DNA from: Aquitalea aquatilis
GTDB lineage: Bacteria; Pseudomonadota; Gammaproteobacteria; Burkholderiales; Chromobacteriaceae
Direction of reading: 5' to 3'
NCBI RefSeq assembly: GCF_005155025.1
Contig: NZ_CP039731.1
Coordinates: 3,038,001 to 3,102,000, forward strand
DNA: 64,000 bases
Shown here one piece after another: positions 1-7,841 of this stretch (position 1 is its first letter; every line of letters begins with the position of its first letter). A model generated the notes under the pieces. That model searched no databases, had not been told where the DNA came from, and worked only from the letters and a program-made list of their open reading frames with translations. The position numbers were made by a program, and so were the translations under genes.

Positions 1-1557
1 TCCGCCTCGCCGGTCGGCTTGTTGCGGCTGAATGCCAATATGCAGATTGTCCGTGCCAACCGCATGGCCGAGGCGATGTTCCTCAGCGGCCGGGAGCAAT
101 TGCCGGGCCGGCATCTGATGGAACTGGTGCTGTCCGACGAGGGCTGGTTTGAGCTGACCAGCCAGCTGCAGGACATGGTGCAGAAGCAGACCAAGGTAGG
201 CTGCGAGATCGAATGCAAGACCGGGCAGGGTAAGCCGATATGGGTTTTGTTCGAGGGTATGAATCTGTTTGCCGCGCAGCCGGAGCAGGGGTCGATTCTG
301 GCGTGCATCGATATTTCCGAACGCAAGCAGGCCGAGCGCGAGTTGCTGGAAGCGCGCGATCAGGCCAACTCGGCCAACAAGGCCAAGAGCGCCTTTCTGG
401 CCACCATGAGCCATGAAATCCGCACCCCCATGAACGGCGTGCTGGGCATGCTGGAACTGCTGGCCATGACCGCACTGGACGCGGAGCAGAAAGACTCGGT
501 GGACACCATACAGGAGTCCGCCCGCACCTTGCTGCGGCTGATCGATGACATCCTGGATTTTTCCAAGATCGAGGCCGACAAGCTCGAGGTGGTGATGACG
601 CCCACCGTACTGCGTCCCCTGCTGGAACAGGTGCATACCCTGTATTCGCAGGCCGTCGCGCGCAAAGGGCTGGAGTTTGTGCTGGAGATCGATCCGCGCG
701 TGGCCGCCGCCGTGCTGGTCGACCCCTTGCGGGTACGGCAGATCCTGCAAAACTTTGTCAGCAATGCGGTGAAATTCACCGCGCATGGCCGGATTGTCTT
801 GCGGGTGCTGTTGCTGGAAGAAGAGGGCCGCTCGCAGACCTTGCGGTTCGAAGTGCAAGACAGCGGGATCGGTATCAATGCCGAAGGGCTGGCCAAGCTG
901 TTCCAGCCCTTTACCCAGGCCGAATCCGATACCTCACGCCGTTTTGGCGGCACCGGGCTGGGGCTGACCATCTGTCGCCGGCTGGCCAAGCTGATGGGTG
1001 GCGAGGTGAGTCTGGAGAGCGAGGTCGGGCAGGGCAGCTGCGCCTCGCTATTGCTGGTGGTGAGCGTGGCCGACGCGCACGCTCTGGAGGAGTCGCTGCA
1101 ACAGCTGCCGGGCGGCCCCGCCGCATTTGTCAGCAATCAGGATCAGACCATTCTGCCCATTTTGTTTGCCGAGGATAATCCCACCAACCGCAAGCTGGCG
1201 ACCAGGCAGCTGGAAAAACTGGGCTATCGGGTGGAGCTGGCCGAAGATGGCGCCGAGGCCTATGCCAAGTGGCAAGACGGCCATTTCAGCCTGCTTCTGA
1301 CCGACTGCCAGATGCCGAATACCGATGGCTACCAGCTGGCGCGGCTGATCCGCAATTACGAGGCAGAACATCCGGCCAGGCCTGCCACCATCATCATCGC
1401 TTGCACCGCCAATGCCGGGGTGGAGGAGCAGGAAAAAACCAGCGCAGCCGGCATGGACGATTTCCTCACCAAGCCGCTGTCCATCGTGGCCTTGTCGGCC
1501 ATGCTGGACAAGTATCTGGGGCCATCGCGCCAGGCGACTGAGCACCGCACGCCCTAG
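1..1557 (+). CDS. Hybrid sensor histidine kinase, 5' end outside window
   Basis: Partial gene: the frame is open to base 1, so the true start and any membrane or sensory segment lie upstream. Visible order: a PAS-like fold (first ~105 residues, ending in the typical DISERKQAE linker), a HisKA dimerisation domain with [10 protein letters not shown] (phospho-acceptor His codon at 412-414), a HATPase_c domain ([20 protein letters not shown]), and a C-terminal receiver domain with AEDN and [11 protein letters not shown] (phospho-acceptor Asp codon at 1303-1305). No HPt domain follows, so a separate phosphotransfer protein is expected (inference). The family autophosphorylates on His and passes the phosphate to its own receiver. 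The signal and the target are unknown; the next gene encodes a small DNA-binding protein but is not obviously its output. Confidence 0.93.
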   Translation, partial: SASPVGLLRLNANMQIVRANRMAEAMFLSGREQLPGRHLMELVLSDEGWFELTSQLQDMVQKQTKVGCEIECKTGQGKPIWVLFEGMNLFAAQPEQGSILACIDISERKQAERELLEARDQANSANKAKSAFLATMSHEIRTPMNGVLGMLELLAMTALDAEQKDSVDTIQESARTLLRLIDDILDFSKIEADKLEVVMTPTVLRPLLEQVHTLYSQAVARKGLEFVLEIDPRVAAAVLVDPLRVRQILQNFVSNAVKFTAHGRIVLRVLLLEEEGRSQTLRFEVQDSGIGINAEGLAKLFQPFTQAESDTSRRFGGTGLGLTICRRLAKLMGGEVSLESEVGQGSCASLLLVVSVADAHALEESLQQLPGGPAAFVSNQDQTILPILFAEDNPTNRKLATRQLEKLGYRVELAEDGAEAYAKWQDGHFSLLLTDCQMPNTDGYQLARLIRNYEAEHPARPATIIIACTANAGVEEQEKTSAAGMDDFLTKPLSIVALSAMLDKYLGPSRQATEHRTP

Positions 1558-1760
1558 CGGCAGCACCGTGCAAAATCGCAATCGCTGACCGGCTGGCAGC
1601 ACTACAGCAGCATTTGATGCAAATCAGACCATGCATTTTTTATGCAAGCATCTATGCTGAAAAAACAAGCCGCTGCGGTTTGCTGTCTTGCCGGTGTTAC
1701 CCGCCCGGTTTCACACTGGCAGCGCCAAGTCCCCTCAGTTTGATGTCGGAGATCAGAGCC

Positions 1761-1973
1761 ATGAAACTTGACGATTTCAACCAGGTTGCCGACCTGATCG
1801 GCCTGAAAAAACGCTCGCGCGAAGCCGTATGGCTGATGGAAGTGGAGGGCATGACCGGCTATTTTGCCGCGCAGCAAATGGATATCAGTGAATCCACCGT
1901 TTCCCGTGCGCATACCCGTTTTCGCCTCGCGCTGCGCAAGCTCAATGCCTTGTCCGGGCATCTGCCTTTGTAA
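1761..1973 (+). CDS. Small KorA/TrfB-like helix-turn-helix protein
   Basis: A 70-residue protein. ATG 1761 is chosen because GGAGA (1748-1752) sits 8 bases upstream; an in-frame ATG at 1743 lacks such a site. Residues ~33-58 (YFAAQQMDISESTVSRAHTR) form a helix-turn-helix whose spacing matches the TrfB/KorA repressors of IncP plasmids, where the equivalent stretch reads as A-T-F-A-x-x-L-G-L-T-R-x-A-V-S-Q-A. It is shorter than KorA (~100 aa) and has no obvious C-terminal dimerisation domain. Expected role: a transcriptional regulator binding a short operator (inference). It is monocistronic and followed by a strong terminator. No plasmid partner genes (korB, incC, trf) are nearby. Being a real gene is well supported by the ribosome site and terminator; the family is moderately sure. 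Confidence 0.75.
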   Translation: MKLDDFNQVADLIGLKKRSREAVWLMEVEGMTGYFAAQQMDISESTVSRAHTRFRLALRKLNALSGHLPL

Positions 1974-1996
1974 TTTCTCCTGTGTTGTTGACTTGC

Positions 1997-2022
1997 AGCC
2001 CGGCCGCAACGCCGGGCTTTTT
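1997..2022 (+). terminator. Rho-independent terminator of the KorA-like gene
   Basis: Perfect 8-bp stem AGCCCGGC (1997-2004) with GCCGGGCT (2011-2018), 6-base loop, then TTTTT on the plus strand. It lies between the small HTH gene and the convergent LysR gene; the minus-strand side has no U tract, so it mainly serves the plus-strand gene. Confidence 0.9.
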
Positions 2023-2916
2023 CTATGTGGCCGCGTCGCCGGTGGCCTGTTGGCGCAGCCAGGTCAATAGCGCCTGCAGGCCGGGATGATCGGCATAGCT
2101 GTCGGGATAGGCCAGATAATAGCCGCAGCCGGTTTCCAGTACGGTATCGAAGGGGCGCACCAGCCGGCCCTGTTGCAGTTCGTCCTTCAGCAGTTCCATA
2201 TCGCCGATGGCCACGCCCAGCCCGCTGGCCGCCGCCGTCCAGGCCAGGTGGTGCAGGTCCACTACCTGATGCTTGTATTGCGCCAGCGAGCTGATTTGCT
2301 GGGTGGCCAGCCAGGCCATCCACTCCTCGTAATCGCGAGTGGTATGAAACAGCGTCTGCCCCGCCAGATCCTCCAGGCAGGACAGTTGCCCCAGCATGCC
2401 GGGTGCACACACCGGGCTCAGCCTTTCCGCCAGCAGTAGCTCGGCCTGCATATTGGGCCAGTGGCCGCGGCCGAACAGGATGTAGGCCTGGTCGATGCTT
2501 GGGTCCAGCTCCGAGGGCTCGTACACCATGCTGTCCATGCGCAGCTGGGTGAGCGGATATTGCTGGTAGAAGCTGCCCAGCCGTGGCATCAGCCAGCGCA
2601 CGGCAAAGGTGACATAGACCTGTAGCGACAGGATGTCGGTCTGGGTTTTCAGCCGTCTTTCCACTTCTTTCAGCCTTTCCACCACGTCCTGTGCAACCGG
2701 CAGCAGGGTACGGCCCGATGGTGTGGGCTGCACCTGCCGGCTGTGGCGCTGCAGCAAGGGTGTGCCGTAATGCTCCTCCAGCAGGCGGATCTGCTTGCTG
2801 ATGGCACCCTGGGTCAGGAATAGCCGGCGTGCCGCTTCGGTAAAGCTGCCGGTCTGCACCACGGCCACAAAGGCACGCAGGGCAGAGAGCGAGGGAAGGT
2901 GATGAGTATCGTTCAT
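2023..2916 (-). CDS. LysR-family transcriptional regulator
   Basis: A 297-residue LysR regulator. The N-terminal winged HTH is clear (LSALRAFVAVVQTGSFTEAA, then FLTQGAISKQIRLLEEHYG), followed by the usual effector-binding domain. I use ATG at 2916 (MNDTHHLPSLSAL); upstream in-frame starts would add 24 residues not typical of the family. It is transcribed away from the PLP decarboxylase at 3013, with 96 bases between the starts, the classic arrangement for a LysR protein that controls its divergent neighbour and itself. That makes it the likely regulator of the decarboxylase (inference), comparable to lysR-lysA of E. coli, but the effector cannot be read from the sequence. Confidence 0.92.
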   Translation of the reverse strand: MNDTHHLPSLSALRAFVAVVQTGSFTEAARRLFLTQGAISKQIRLLEEHYGTPLLQRHSRQVQPTPSGRTLLPVAQDVVERLKEVERRLKTQTDILSLQVYVTFAVRWLMPRLGSFYQQYPLTQLRMDSMVYEPSELDPSIDQAYILFGRGHWPNMQAELLLAERLSPVCAPGMLGQLSCLEDLAGQTLFHTTRDYEEWMAWLATQQISSLAQYKHQVVDLHHLAWTAAASGLGVAIGDMELLKDELQQGRLVRPFDTVLETGCGYYLAYPDSYADHPGLQALLTWLRQQATGDAAT

Positions 2917-3012
2917 GACAAGATGGAATAGTTCCATGCCAATAATTCGTTCGTGCAAATTAGGTGATTTCCGTATGTTTGGCAACAAACAGCACCATCA
3001 AACGGAGACGCC

Positions 3013-4398
3013 ATGCACCACGATTATGATTCCCAACGGCAATACACCCTGCAGCATGACCGCCGCCTGAGCGCCAGTCACGGCCATTTGCAATTCGAAG
3101 GGGTGGATTTGCCGGCGCTGGCCGCACAATTTGGCTCGCCCTTGTTTGTTTATTCCGCGCCGGAAATCCGCCGCAATATCGCGGAAATCCAGCAAGCCTT
3201 TGCCGGCCATGCCGCCACCCGCATCTGCTACGCCTCCAAAGCCTGCTCGCTGCTGGCCGTGTTGCAAGTGGTGTGCGAGGCCGGCATCAGCATTGAAGCC
3301 AATTCCGCCAACGAGATCCGCCGCTGCCTGGCGGCGGGCTTTGCTGGCAGCGAGATCGTCTACAACGGTGTGGTCAAGCGCGATGAAGAGCTGGAATTCG
3401 CCATCAGCCAGCAATTGCATGCCATCAATGTCGATAGCGAGCAGGAGCTGCTGGCCATCGACCGCATCAGCCGTCGTCTGCAGCAGCCGGTGCGCATCTG
3501 CCTGCGGGTGGAACCCAATGTCAAAGCAGCCACGCACGAGGGGCTGATGACGGCTTTCCGTGCCAAGTCCGGTGTCGATCTGGCCGATGCCGAGCGTATC
3601 TGCCGCCAGGTCGCTGCCATGCCCTATGTCCGGCTGTGCGGCCTGCACATGCATGTGGGTGACCAGGTGCCGGATGCCGAACCGTTTGGCGCGGCGACCC
3701 GCGTGCTGGTGGAGACGGCGCGCCAACTGGAAGACACGCTGAATATCCGCTTTGACATGATCAATGTCGGTGGCGGCATCCCCACGCCCTACCGCTATGC
3801 CAGCGACCGTGGCCTGGGTGGCCCGGATAATATGCAGCCGGCCATCGGGGCGGATGAATTCGCTGCGGCAGTGATCCGCGAAGTGCATGCCTGGCGGCAG
3901 GACATCGAGATTTGCATCGAGCCGGGGCGCAAGGTGGTGGGCAGCGCGGCGGTATTGCTGACCAGCCTGGTCAGCGGCAAACGCAAGACCCTGCTCAATG
4001 AAGATGGCAGCGTGGAAGGCCAGGTGGACTGGCGCATGCTGGATGCCGGCTTCAACGCCATTCCGGATTACAAGGACTGGTATTTCTATGTCTACAACGC
4101 CAGCCGTATTGCTGACAGCCACAACCAGCCGGTCAAGCTGGGTGGGCCGCTGTGCGATGGTGGCGACTATTTCCGCCACGGCCCGCTGGGTGAGCAGTTC
4201 CTGTTGCCCGAAGCCAGTGCCGTGGGCGATGTGGTGGCCTTCCTGGATGTCGGTGCCTATCAGCTGGAAAACCAGACGGTGTACAACGCCCAGCCGCGTT
4301 CGGCAGCGGTGCTGATCGAAGACGCCGGCCATTACCGCCTGATCCGCCGTCAGGAGACCTTCAGTGACATGTTGTTGCTGGAAAGCGGTCTGGATTAA
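3013..4398 (+). CDS. Fold-type III PLP decarboxylase (DAP decarboxylase-like; possibly D-ornithine/D-lysine decarboxylase)
   Basis: 461 residues of the alanine racemase-like/ODC group IV fold. Visible features: PLP-lysine region YASKACS, HMHVGDQ, the glycine loop NVGGGI binding PLP phosphate, EPGRKVVG, and CDGGDYF in the place of the catalytic Cys motif (C-E-S-G-D in LysA). It is about 40 residues longer than normal LysA, and the substrate region differs: PNVKAATHEG...AKSG replaces the usual NPxVxxxTHxxIxTGxxxSKFG. This divergence, the following Lys/Arg/Orn-type binding protein and the divergent LysR gene make decarboxylation of D-ornithine/D-lysine to putrescine/cadaverine (Salmonella DokD type) a real alternative to meso-diaminopimelate decarboxylase. 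ACGGAGA lies just upstream of ATG 3013. Fold: sure; substrate: unsure. Confidence 0.85.
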   Translation: MHHDYDSQRQYTLQHDRRLSASHGHLQFEGVDLPALAAQFGSPLFVYSAPEIRRNIAEIQQAFAGHAATRICYASKACSLLAVLQVVCEAGISIEANSANEIRRCLAAGFAGSEIVYNGVVKRDEELEFAISQQLHAINVDSEQELLAIDRISRRLQQPVRICLRVEPNVKAATHEGLMTAFRAKSGVDLADAERICRQVAAMPYVRLCGLHMHVGDQVPDAEPFGAATRVLVETARQLEDTLNIRFDMINVGGGIPTPYRYASDRGLGGPDNMQPAIGADEFAAAVIREVHAWRQDIEICIEPGRKVVGSAAVLLTSLVSGKRKTLLNEDGSVEGQVDWRMLDAGFNAIPDYKDWYFYVYNASRIADSHNQPVKLGGPLCDGGDYFRHGPLGEQFLLPEASAVGDVVAFLDVGAYQLENQTVYNAQPRSAAVLIEDAGHYRLIRRQETFSDMLLLESGLD

Positions 4399-4407
4399 TC
4401 CAGCAGG

Positions 4408-4431
4408 GTCACGGCCCTTGCCGGCCGTGAC
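4408..4431 (+). other. Intercistronic hairpin
   Basis: Perfect 9-bp stem GTCACGGCC (4408-4416) with GGCCGTGAC (4423-4431), 6-base loop, 10 bases after the decarboxylase stop. There is no U tract, so it is more likely an RNA-stabilising or partial attenuation element between the decarboxylase and the binding-protein gene than a full terminator (inference). Confidence 0.6.
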
Positions 4432-4502
4432 GCGATAACAGCAAGCAGTGCGTAGTCCCTTGCAAGAGCGTATGTCCACTTACGTCGTTTGGAGGAATAA
4501 AG

Positions 4503-5288
4503 ATGAAGCTGAAACCCTGGTGTGCCGTGCTGTTGTCCGCTGTCGCCCTGCAGGCTGGCGCGACGGATTTGAATAATCTGCGTATCGGCATGGATGCTAC
4601 TTATCCGCCGTTCGAATCGCTTAATCCGGCCGGGCAGATTGTCGGCTTCGAAGCCGATCTGGCGGTGGCGCTGTGCAAGGAAATGAAGGCGCGCTGCACG
4701 CTGATCAATCAGGATTGGGATGGCATCATCCCCGGTCTGATCGCCAAGAAGTACGATGTGATCATGTCGTCGATGACCATTACCGCTGACCGGGCCAAGG
4801 CCGTTACCTTCAGTGAACGTTATTTCCGCACGCCGCAACGCCTGATCGCCACCAAGGGCAGTACGCTCAAGTTCACGGCAGAGGGCATGAAGGGCAAGCG
4901 GGTAGGGGTGCAGCGCGGTACCACGGCGGACATGTATCTGAGCAAGTTCTGGGGGCCGCGTGGCATGGATGTGGTGCGCTACGAGGATCAGGACAAGGCC
5001 TATGCCGACCTGGTGAATGGCCGGCTGGATGCCAGCTTCCAGGATGAGCTGCAGGTGGAGGCCGGCTTCCTCAAGAGCGAGCCGGGCAAGGCGTTTGCCT
5101 TTGTCGGCCCGTCCATCAATGGCGACAACGCCGCCGAACGTGAGGTGTTGGGTTCCGGTGCCGGCATGGCAGTGCGCAAGGAAGACAAGGAGCTGGTGGC
5201 ACGTTTGAACAAGGCGATTGCTGCCGTGCGTGCCAATGGCACCTTCAAGAAGCTCAGCACGCAGTATTTCGGCCGCGATATTTACTGA
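4503..5288 (+). CDS. Periplasmic basic amino acid (Lys/Arg/Orn-type) ABC binding protein
   Basis: 261 residues with a cleavable signal peptide (MKLKPWCAVLLSAVALQAGA, cut likely after ~20). The mature part is a family 3 solute-binding protein: LRIGMDATYPPFESLNPAG, GFEADLAVALCKEMKARC, QDWDGIIPGLIAKKYDVI, SSMTITADRAKAVTFSERY, close in pattern to ArgT/HisJ/LAO proteins that bind lysine, arginine and ornithine. GGAGGAATAAAG precedes ATG 4503. It lies 104 bases after the decarboxylase and is followed by a hairpin; no permease or ATPase gene accompanies it here, so it must share transporter subunits encoded elsewhere or act as a sensor partner (inference). Specificity by pattern only. Confidence 0.9.
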   Translation: MKLKPWCAVLLSAVALQAGATDLNNLRIGMDATYPPFESLNPAGQIVGFEADLAVALCKEMKARCTLINQDWDGIIPGLIAKKYDVIMSSMTITADRAKAVTFSERYFRTPQRLIATKGSTLKFTAEGMKGKRVGVQRGTTADMYLSKFWGPRGMDVVRYEDQDKAYADLVNGRLDASFQDELQVEAGFLKSEPGKAFAFVGPSINGDNAAEREVLGSGAGMAVRKEDKELVARLNKAIAAVRANGTFKKLSTQYFGRDIY

Positions 5289-5297
5289 GCCACACCG

Positions 5298-5338
5298 GCC
5301 CTCATCCGTCTTGCCGTAATGGCTTGCCGGGTGAGGGC
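5298..5338. terminator. Long hairpin between convergent genes
   Basis: GCCCTCATCCG (5298-5308) pairs with CGGGTGAGGGC (5328-5338), 11 bp with one G-U, and the loop can itself fold (TTGCC/GGC). It lies between the stop of the binding-protein gene and the stop of the convergent gene at 5345. The U tract is weak on both strands, so termination strength is uncertain. Confidence 0.55.
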
Positions 5339-5344
5339 AGTTGT

Positions 5345-6031
5345 TCAGCCTGCGCTGCTACTGTTCTGACTGTTGTCCTGCTTGCTGTTGTGACCCTGGC
5401 TGCTGTCCGGCCTGATCAATGTGTAGTCGTTATTGCTGGGCAGGCCATTCTTTTGCCAGTCGTCCAGCGTGGCCATGATGGCGTCACGGGTCTGGTAGCT
5501 GATGTCGGGCAGGCTGCCGCCAAAAGCCTGTTTGGCCTGATCAAAGCCCTGCTGCACCGCATCGCGGATGCTGGCGATCTTGCTGGGATCGTTGCCTATG
5601 CCGAGCCGGGCGAAATCCAGAATGCGTCGTGCAGTGTTCTTGACGCCCAGTTCGCCATCTTCCGACACGGCCTGAGTGGCTTCTGCCTTGGTTTTCGGGT
5701 CTACCGTCAATTGCTGTTCGCCGCTGACTACCTTATTCCACTGCAGCCCCTGTTGCTGAACCAGATTGCCCAGCAGTTTGAGGAAGTCGGCCACTTGCTG
5801 GTTGGACTTGGCCAGCAGCGCAGGGACATCCACGTTTTGCGTCGCCGTGTTGCCGGGCTTGCCATAGGTTAGGGGCTGGCTGCTGCTGTCGTTCTGGCCC
5901 AGGCTGACCACTTCGTCCACCGTCAGCGTGCTGCTGCTGATGCTGTCACCGGTTTTGCTGTCGGTCAGGGTGGTGCTGCTGAGGCTGGCGTACAGCGACT
6001 GGCTGTTGCCCGGAATGCTGCTGATGGTCAT
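5345..6031 (-). CDS. Uncharacterised protein, DUF5610-like
   Basis: 228 residues from ATG 6031, chosen because AGGAG lies 6-7 bases upstream. No signal peptide and no membrane segment. The N-terminal ~75 residues are rich in Ser/Thr/Asp/Asn (low complexity, SLSSTTLTDSKTGDSISS), as is the C-terminal tail. The core (~80-200) includes ARRILDFARLGIGNDPSKIA, then IRDAVQQGFDQAKQAFGG and LPDISYQTRDAIMATLDDW; this pattern of A-R-R-I-L-D-F ... V-x-x-G-F-x-x-A ... G-x-L-P-D-I-S is what I recall for DUF5610, mostly seen in Vibrio, Shewanella and Aeromonas. Function unknown. Monocistronic, between hairpins. Family assignment from memory and moderate. Confidence 0.75.
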   Translation of the reverse strand: MTISSIPGNSQSLYASLSSTTLTDSKTGDSISSSTLTVDEVVSLGQNDSSSQPLTYGKPGNTATQNVDVPALLAKSNQQVADFLKLLGNLVQQQGLQWNKVVSGEQQLTVDPKTKAEATQAVSEDGELGVKNTARRILDFARLGIGNDPSKIASIRDAVQQGFDQAKQAFGGSLPDISYQTRDAIMATLDDWQKNGLPSNNDYTLIRPDSSQGHNSKQDNSQNSSSAG

Positions 6032-6137
6032 GAGCGACTCCTGCAGAGAGGAAGATAAGGCTTGCCGGCAAAGCGACAAGCTGATGTCTCATTATCGGTC
6101 GCGGACGGGAAAATTTTAGTAAAAATCAATGCAATAA

Positions 6138-6166
6138 GGCCGGAGCGCCCCGTGGCGGCCCCGGCC
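6138..6166 (-). terminator. Probable terminator of the FMN reductase gene
   Basis: Minus-strand hairpin GGCCGGGGC...GCTCCGGCC with small internal mismatches, 21 bases past the reductase stop, followed by TTATTG. The U tract is imperfect. Confidence 0.55.
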
Positions 6167-6186
6167 TGGTGAGGCGAGTCGATGAA

Positions 6187-6735
6187 TCAGGCCGACAGTT
6201 TGCCGGCCCAGGCTTGCAGCGCCTGCAGCTGTTGTACTACCAGCGCTTGCAGACGTTCGTCGGTCAGATTGCCTTCGGCATCAAAACCGCCGGCGAAGGC
6301 GTTGGCGAATACTTCCGGCTTGTTCAGCGGGTGCAGGTCGAGGTACACGCAGGTCTGGCGCAGATGGTATTGCGCCCGCGAAGTCCCCATGCCGCCGCCA
6401 GCGCCAACAATGGCCACCGGCTTGCCGGCCAGCAGTGCGTTGTCCGGCTCGCGCGAAGCCCAGTCCAGTACGTTTTTCAGCGCCGGAGCCATGGAATAGT
6501 TGTATTCCGGGCAGCCCAGCAGCAGGGCGTCTGCCGTTGCCAGTTGCGCCAGCAGCTGTTGAACCGCTGCGGGTTTTTCGCTGATGTCGCTATTGAAGAA
6601 GGGCAACTGGCCGATGTCGGCGATCTCGATGCTCACGCCAGCCGGGGCATGCGCTTGTGCATAGCGCAGCAGGCCCATATTGGTGGATGCGCGACGCAGG
6701 CTGCCGCAAATGGCCAGAACTTTCAGTGTGCTCAT
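6187..6735 (-). CDS. NADPH-dependent FMN reductase family protein
   Basis: 182 residues of the flavodoxin-like FMN_red family (ChrR/YieF, azoreductase, chromate and quinone reductases). The phosphate-binding loop is VLAICGSLRRASTN (residues ~5-18), followed by the conserved PLFN-type segment (LPFFNSDI) and the family signature LLGCPEYNYSMAPALKNVLDW (~91-111), then GKPVAIVGAGGGMGTSRAQ. It uses NAD(P)H to reduce FMN or quinone-like substrates in the cytoplasm. AGGAA 6 bases before ATG 6735 supports the start. It stands alone and is divergent from psd, with 188 bases between starts. The physiological substrate cannot be read; a quinone reductase protecting against oxidative stress is the commonest role. 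Confidence 0.92.
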   Translation of the reverse strand: MSTLKVLAICGSLRRASTNMGLLRYAQAHAPAGVSIEIADIGQLPFFNSDISEKPAAVQQLLAQLATADALLLGCPEYNYSMAPALKNVLDWASREPDNALLAGKPVAIVGAGGGMGTSRAQYHLRQTCVYLDLHPLNKPEVFANAFAGGFDAEGNLTDERLQALVVQQLQALQAWAGKLSA

Positions 6736-6923
6736 TAGTGATTCCTCGCTTGGGTTGTTCGTACCAGTACTGATGGTGCTTTATTCTAGTCAGGGCCTGT
6801 ATTAATCGCCAGGGATAAAGGTAAACGGTACAGCCCCAGCGCCCAGGGCTGGAGCAAGCTTTTAGCATTCGTGGGCAGGAGCGCTTATAATGTGCGGCTG
6901 TCCGCATTCAGAGTATTGAAACA

Positions 6924-7769
6924 GTGTCCGAACGATTCGCCGTATGGCTGCAATACCTCCTGCCCAAGCAGGCTTTGACCATTCTGGCCGGCAAGCTGGC
7001 CAGCGCCGAAGCCGGTGGATTGACCACGGCGGTGATCCGCTGGTTTGTCGGTCGTTACCAAGTCAACATGGCCGAGGCGGCCAATTCCGATATCGCCAGC
7101 TATGCCAGCTTCAATCAATTTTTTACCCGTCCCTTGCGTGCCGGTGCGCGCCCGCTGGCGGCCAGCGCACTGATCTGCCCGGTGGATGGGGCGGTCAGTC
7201 AGTTCGGCCCCATCCGGCAGGATCAGATTTTCCAGGCCAAGGGGCATGACTATTCCACTACGGCGCTGGTGGGTGGCGATGCCGCCATGGCGGCGCATTA
7301 TCAGGATGGCTTCTTTGCCACCATCTACCTGAGTCCGCGTGACTACCACCGCATTCACATGCCTTGTGATGGCCGCCTGTTGAGCATGACTTATGTGCCG
7401 GGAGCGCTGTTTTCGGTGAATCCGGCCACGGCGCGCGGCGTGCCGGGCCTGTTCGCTCGCAATGAGCGTGTGGTGTGCGAGTTCGAAGGCCCGCATGGCC
7501 GCTTTGTGCTGACGCTGGTGGGGGCCACCATTGTCGGCAGCATGGCGACGACCTGGCATGGCGTGGTGAATCCGCCGCGCCCCGGCCGCGTTCAGCGCTG
7601 GGATTATCAGGATCAGCAGATCGTCATTGGCAAGGGCGAGGAAATGGGCCGCTTCCAGCTGGGCTCCACTGTGGTGCTGTTGTTCCCGCAGAGCACGGGC
7701 TTGCAGTTCAATCAGCACTGGCAGCCTGCCAGCCCGGTGCGGCTGGGCGAGGTGATGGCCGATATCTGA
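6924..7769 (+). CDS. psd: Phosphatidylserine decarboxylase proenzyme
   Basis: 281 residues, GTG start at 6924. Converts phosphatidylserine to phosphatidylethanolamine at the inner membrane. The self-cleavage motif is LGST (Ser ~248; cleavage before Ser makes the pyruvoyl alpha chain), in FQLGSTVVLLFP near the C terminus as expected. The Asp and His of the self-processing triad are in PVDGAVSQFG (Asp ~88) and SPRDYHRIHMPCDG (His ~142). Length fits the bacterial short form. The GTG start is retained because the next in-frame Met falls inside conserved sequence; the ribosome site is weak. Single gene, followed by a strong terminator. Confidence 0.97.
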   Translation: MSERFAVWLQYLLPKQALTILAGKLASAEAGGLTTAVIRWFVGRYQVNMAEAANSDIASYASFNQFFTRPLRAGARPLAASALICPVDGAVSQFGPIRQDQIFQAKGHDYSTTALVGGDAAMAAHYQDGFFATIYLSPRDYHRIHMPCDGRLLSMTYVPGALFSVNPATARGVPGLFARNERVVCEFEGPHGRFVLTLVGATIVGSMATTWHGVVNPPRPGRVQRWDYQDQQIVIGKGEEMGRFQLGSTVVLLFPQSTGLQFNQHWQPASPVRLGEVMADI

Positions 7770-7794
7770 GTCGGTGTCCTGTTGCTGTCAAAGA

Positions 7795-7820
7795 AAAACC
7801 GCCTGGTCAGGCGGTTTTTT
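7795..7820. terminator. Bidirectional terminator between psd and prpF
   Basis: AAAACCGCC (7795-7803) pairs with GGCGGTTTT after a TGGTCA loop. T-rich on the plus side and A-rich on the other, so it can end both psd and the convergent prp operon. Confidence 0.88.
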
Positions 7821-7841
7821 CATGGCGCTAGTTGCCTTGTG

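Noticed and set aside
2917-3012. A lysine riboswitch or lysR-lysA attenuator was considered upstream of the decarboxylase
   Set aside because: The gap is only 96 bases and no lysine riboswitch core or leader peptide is visible.
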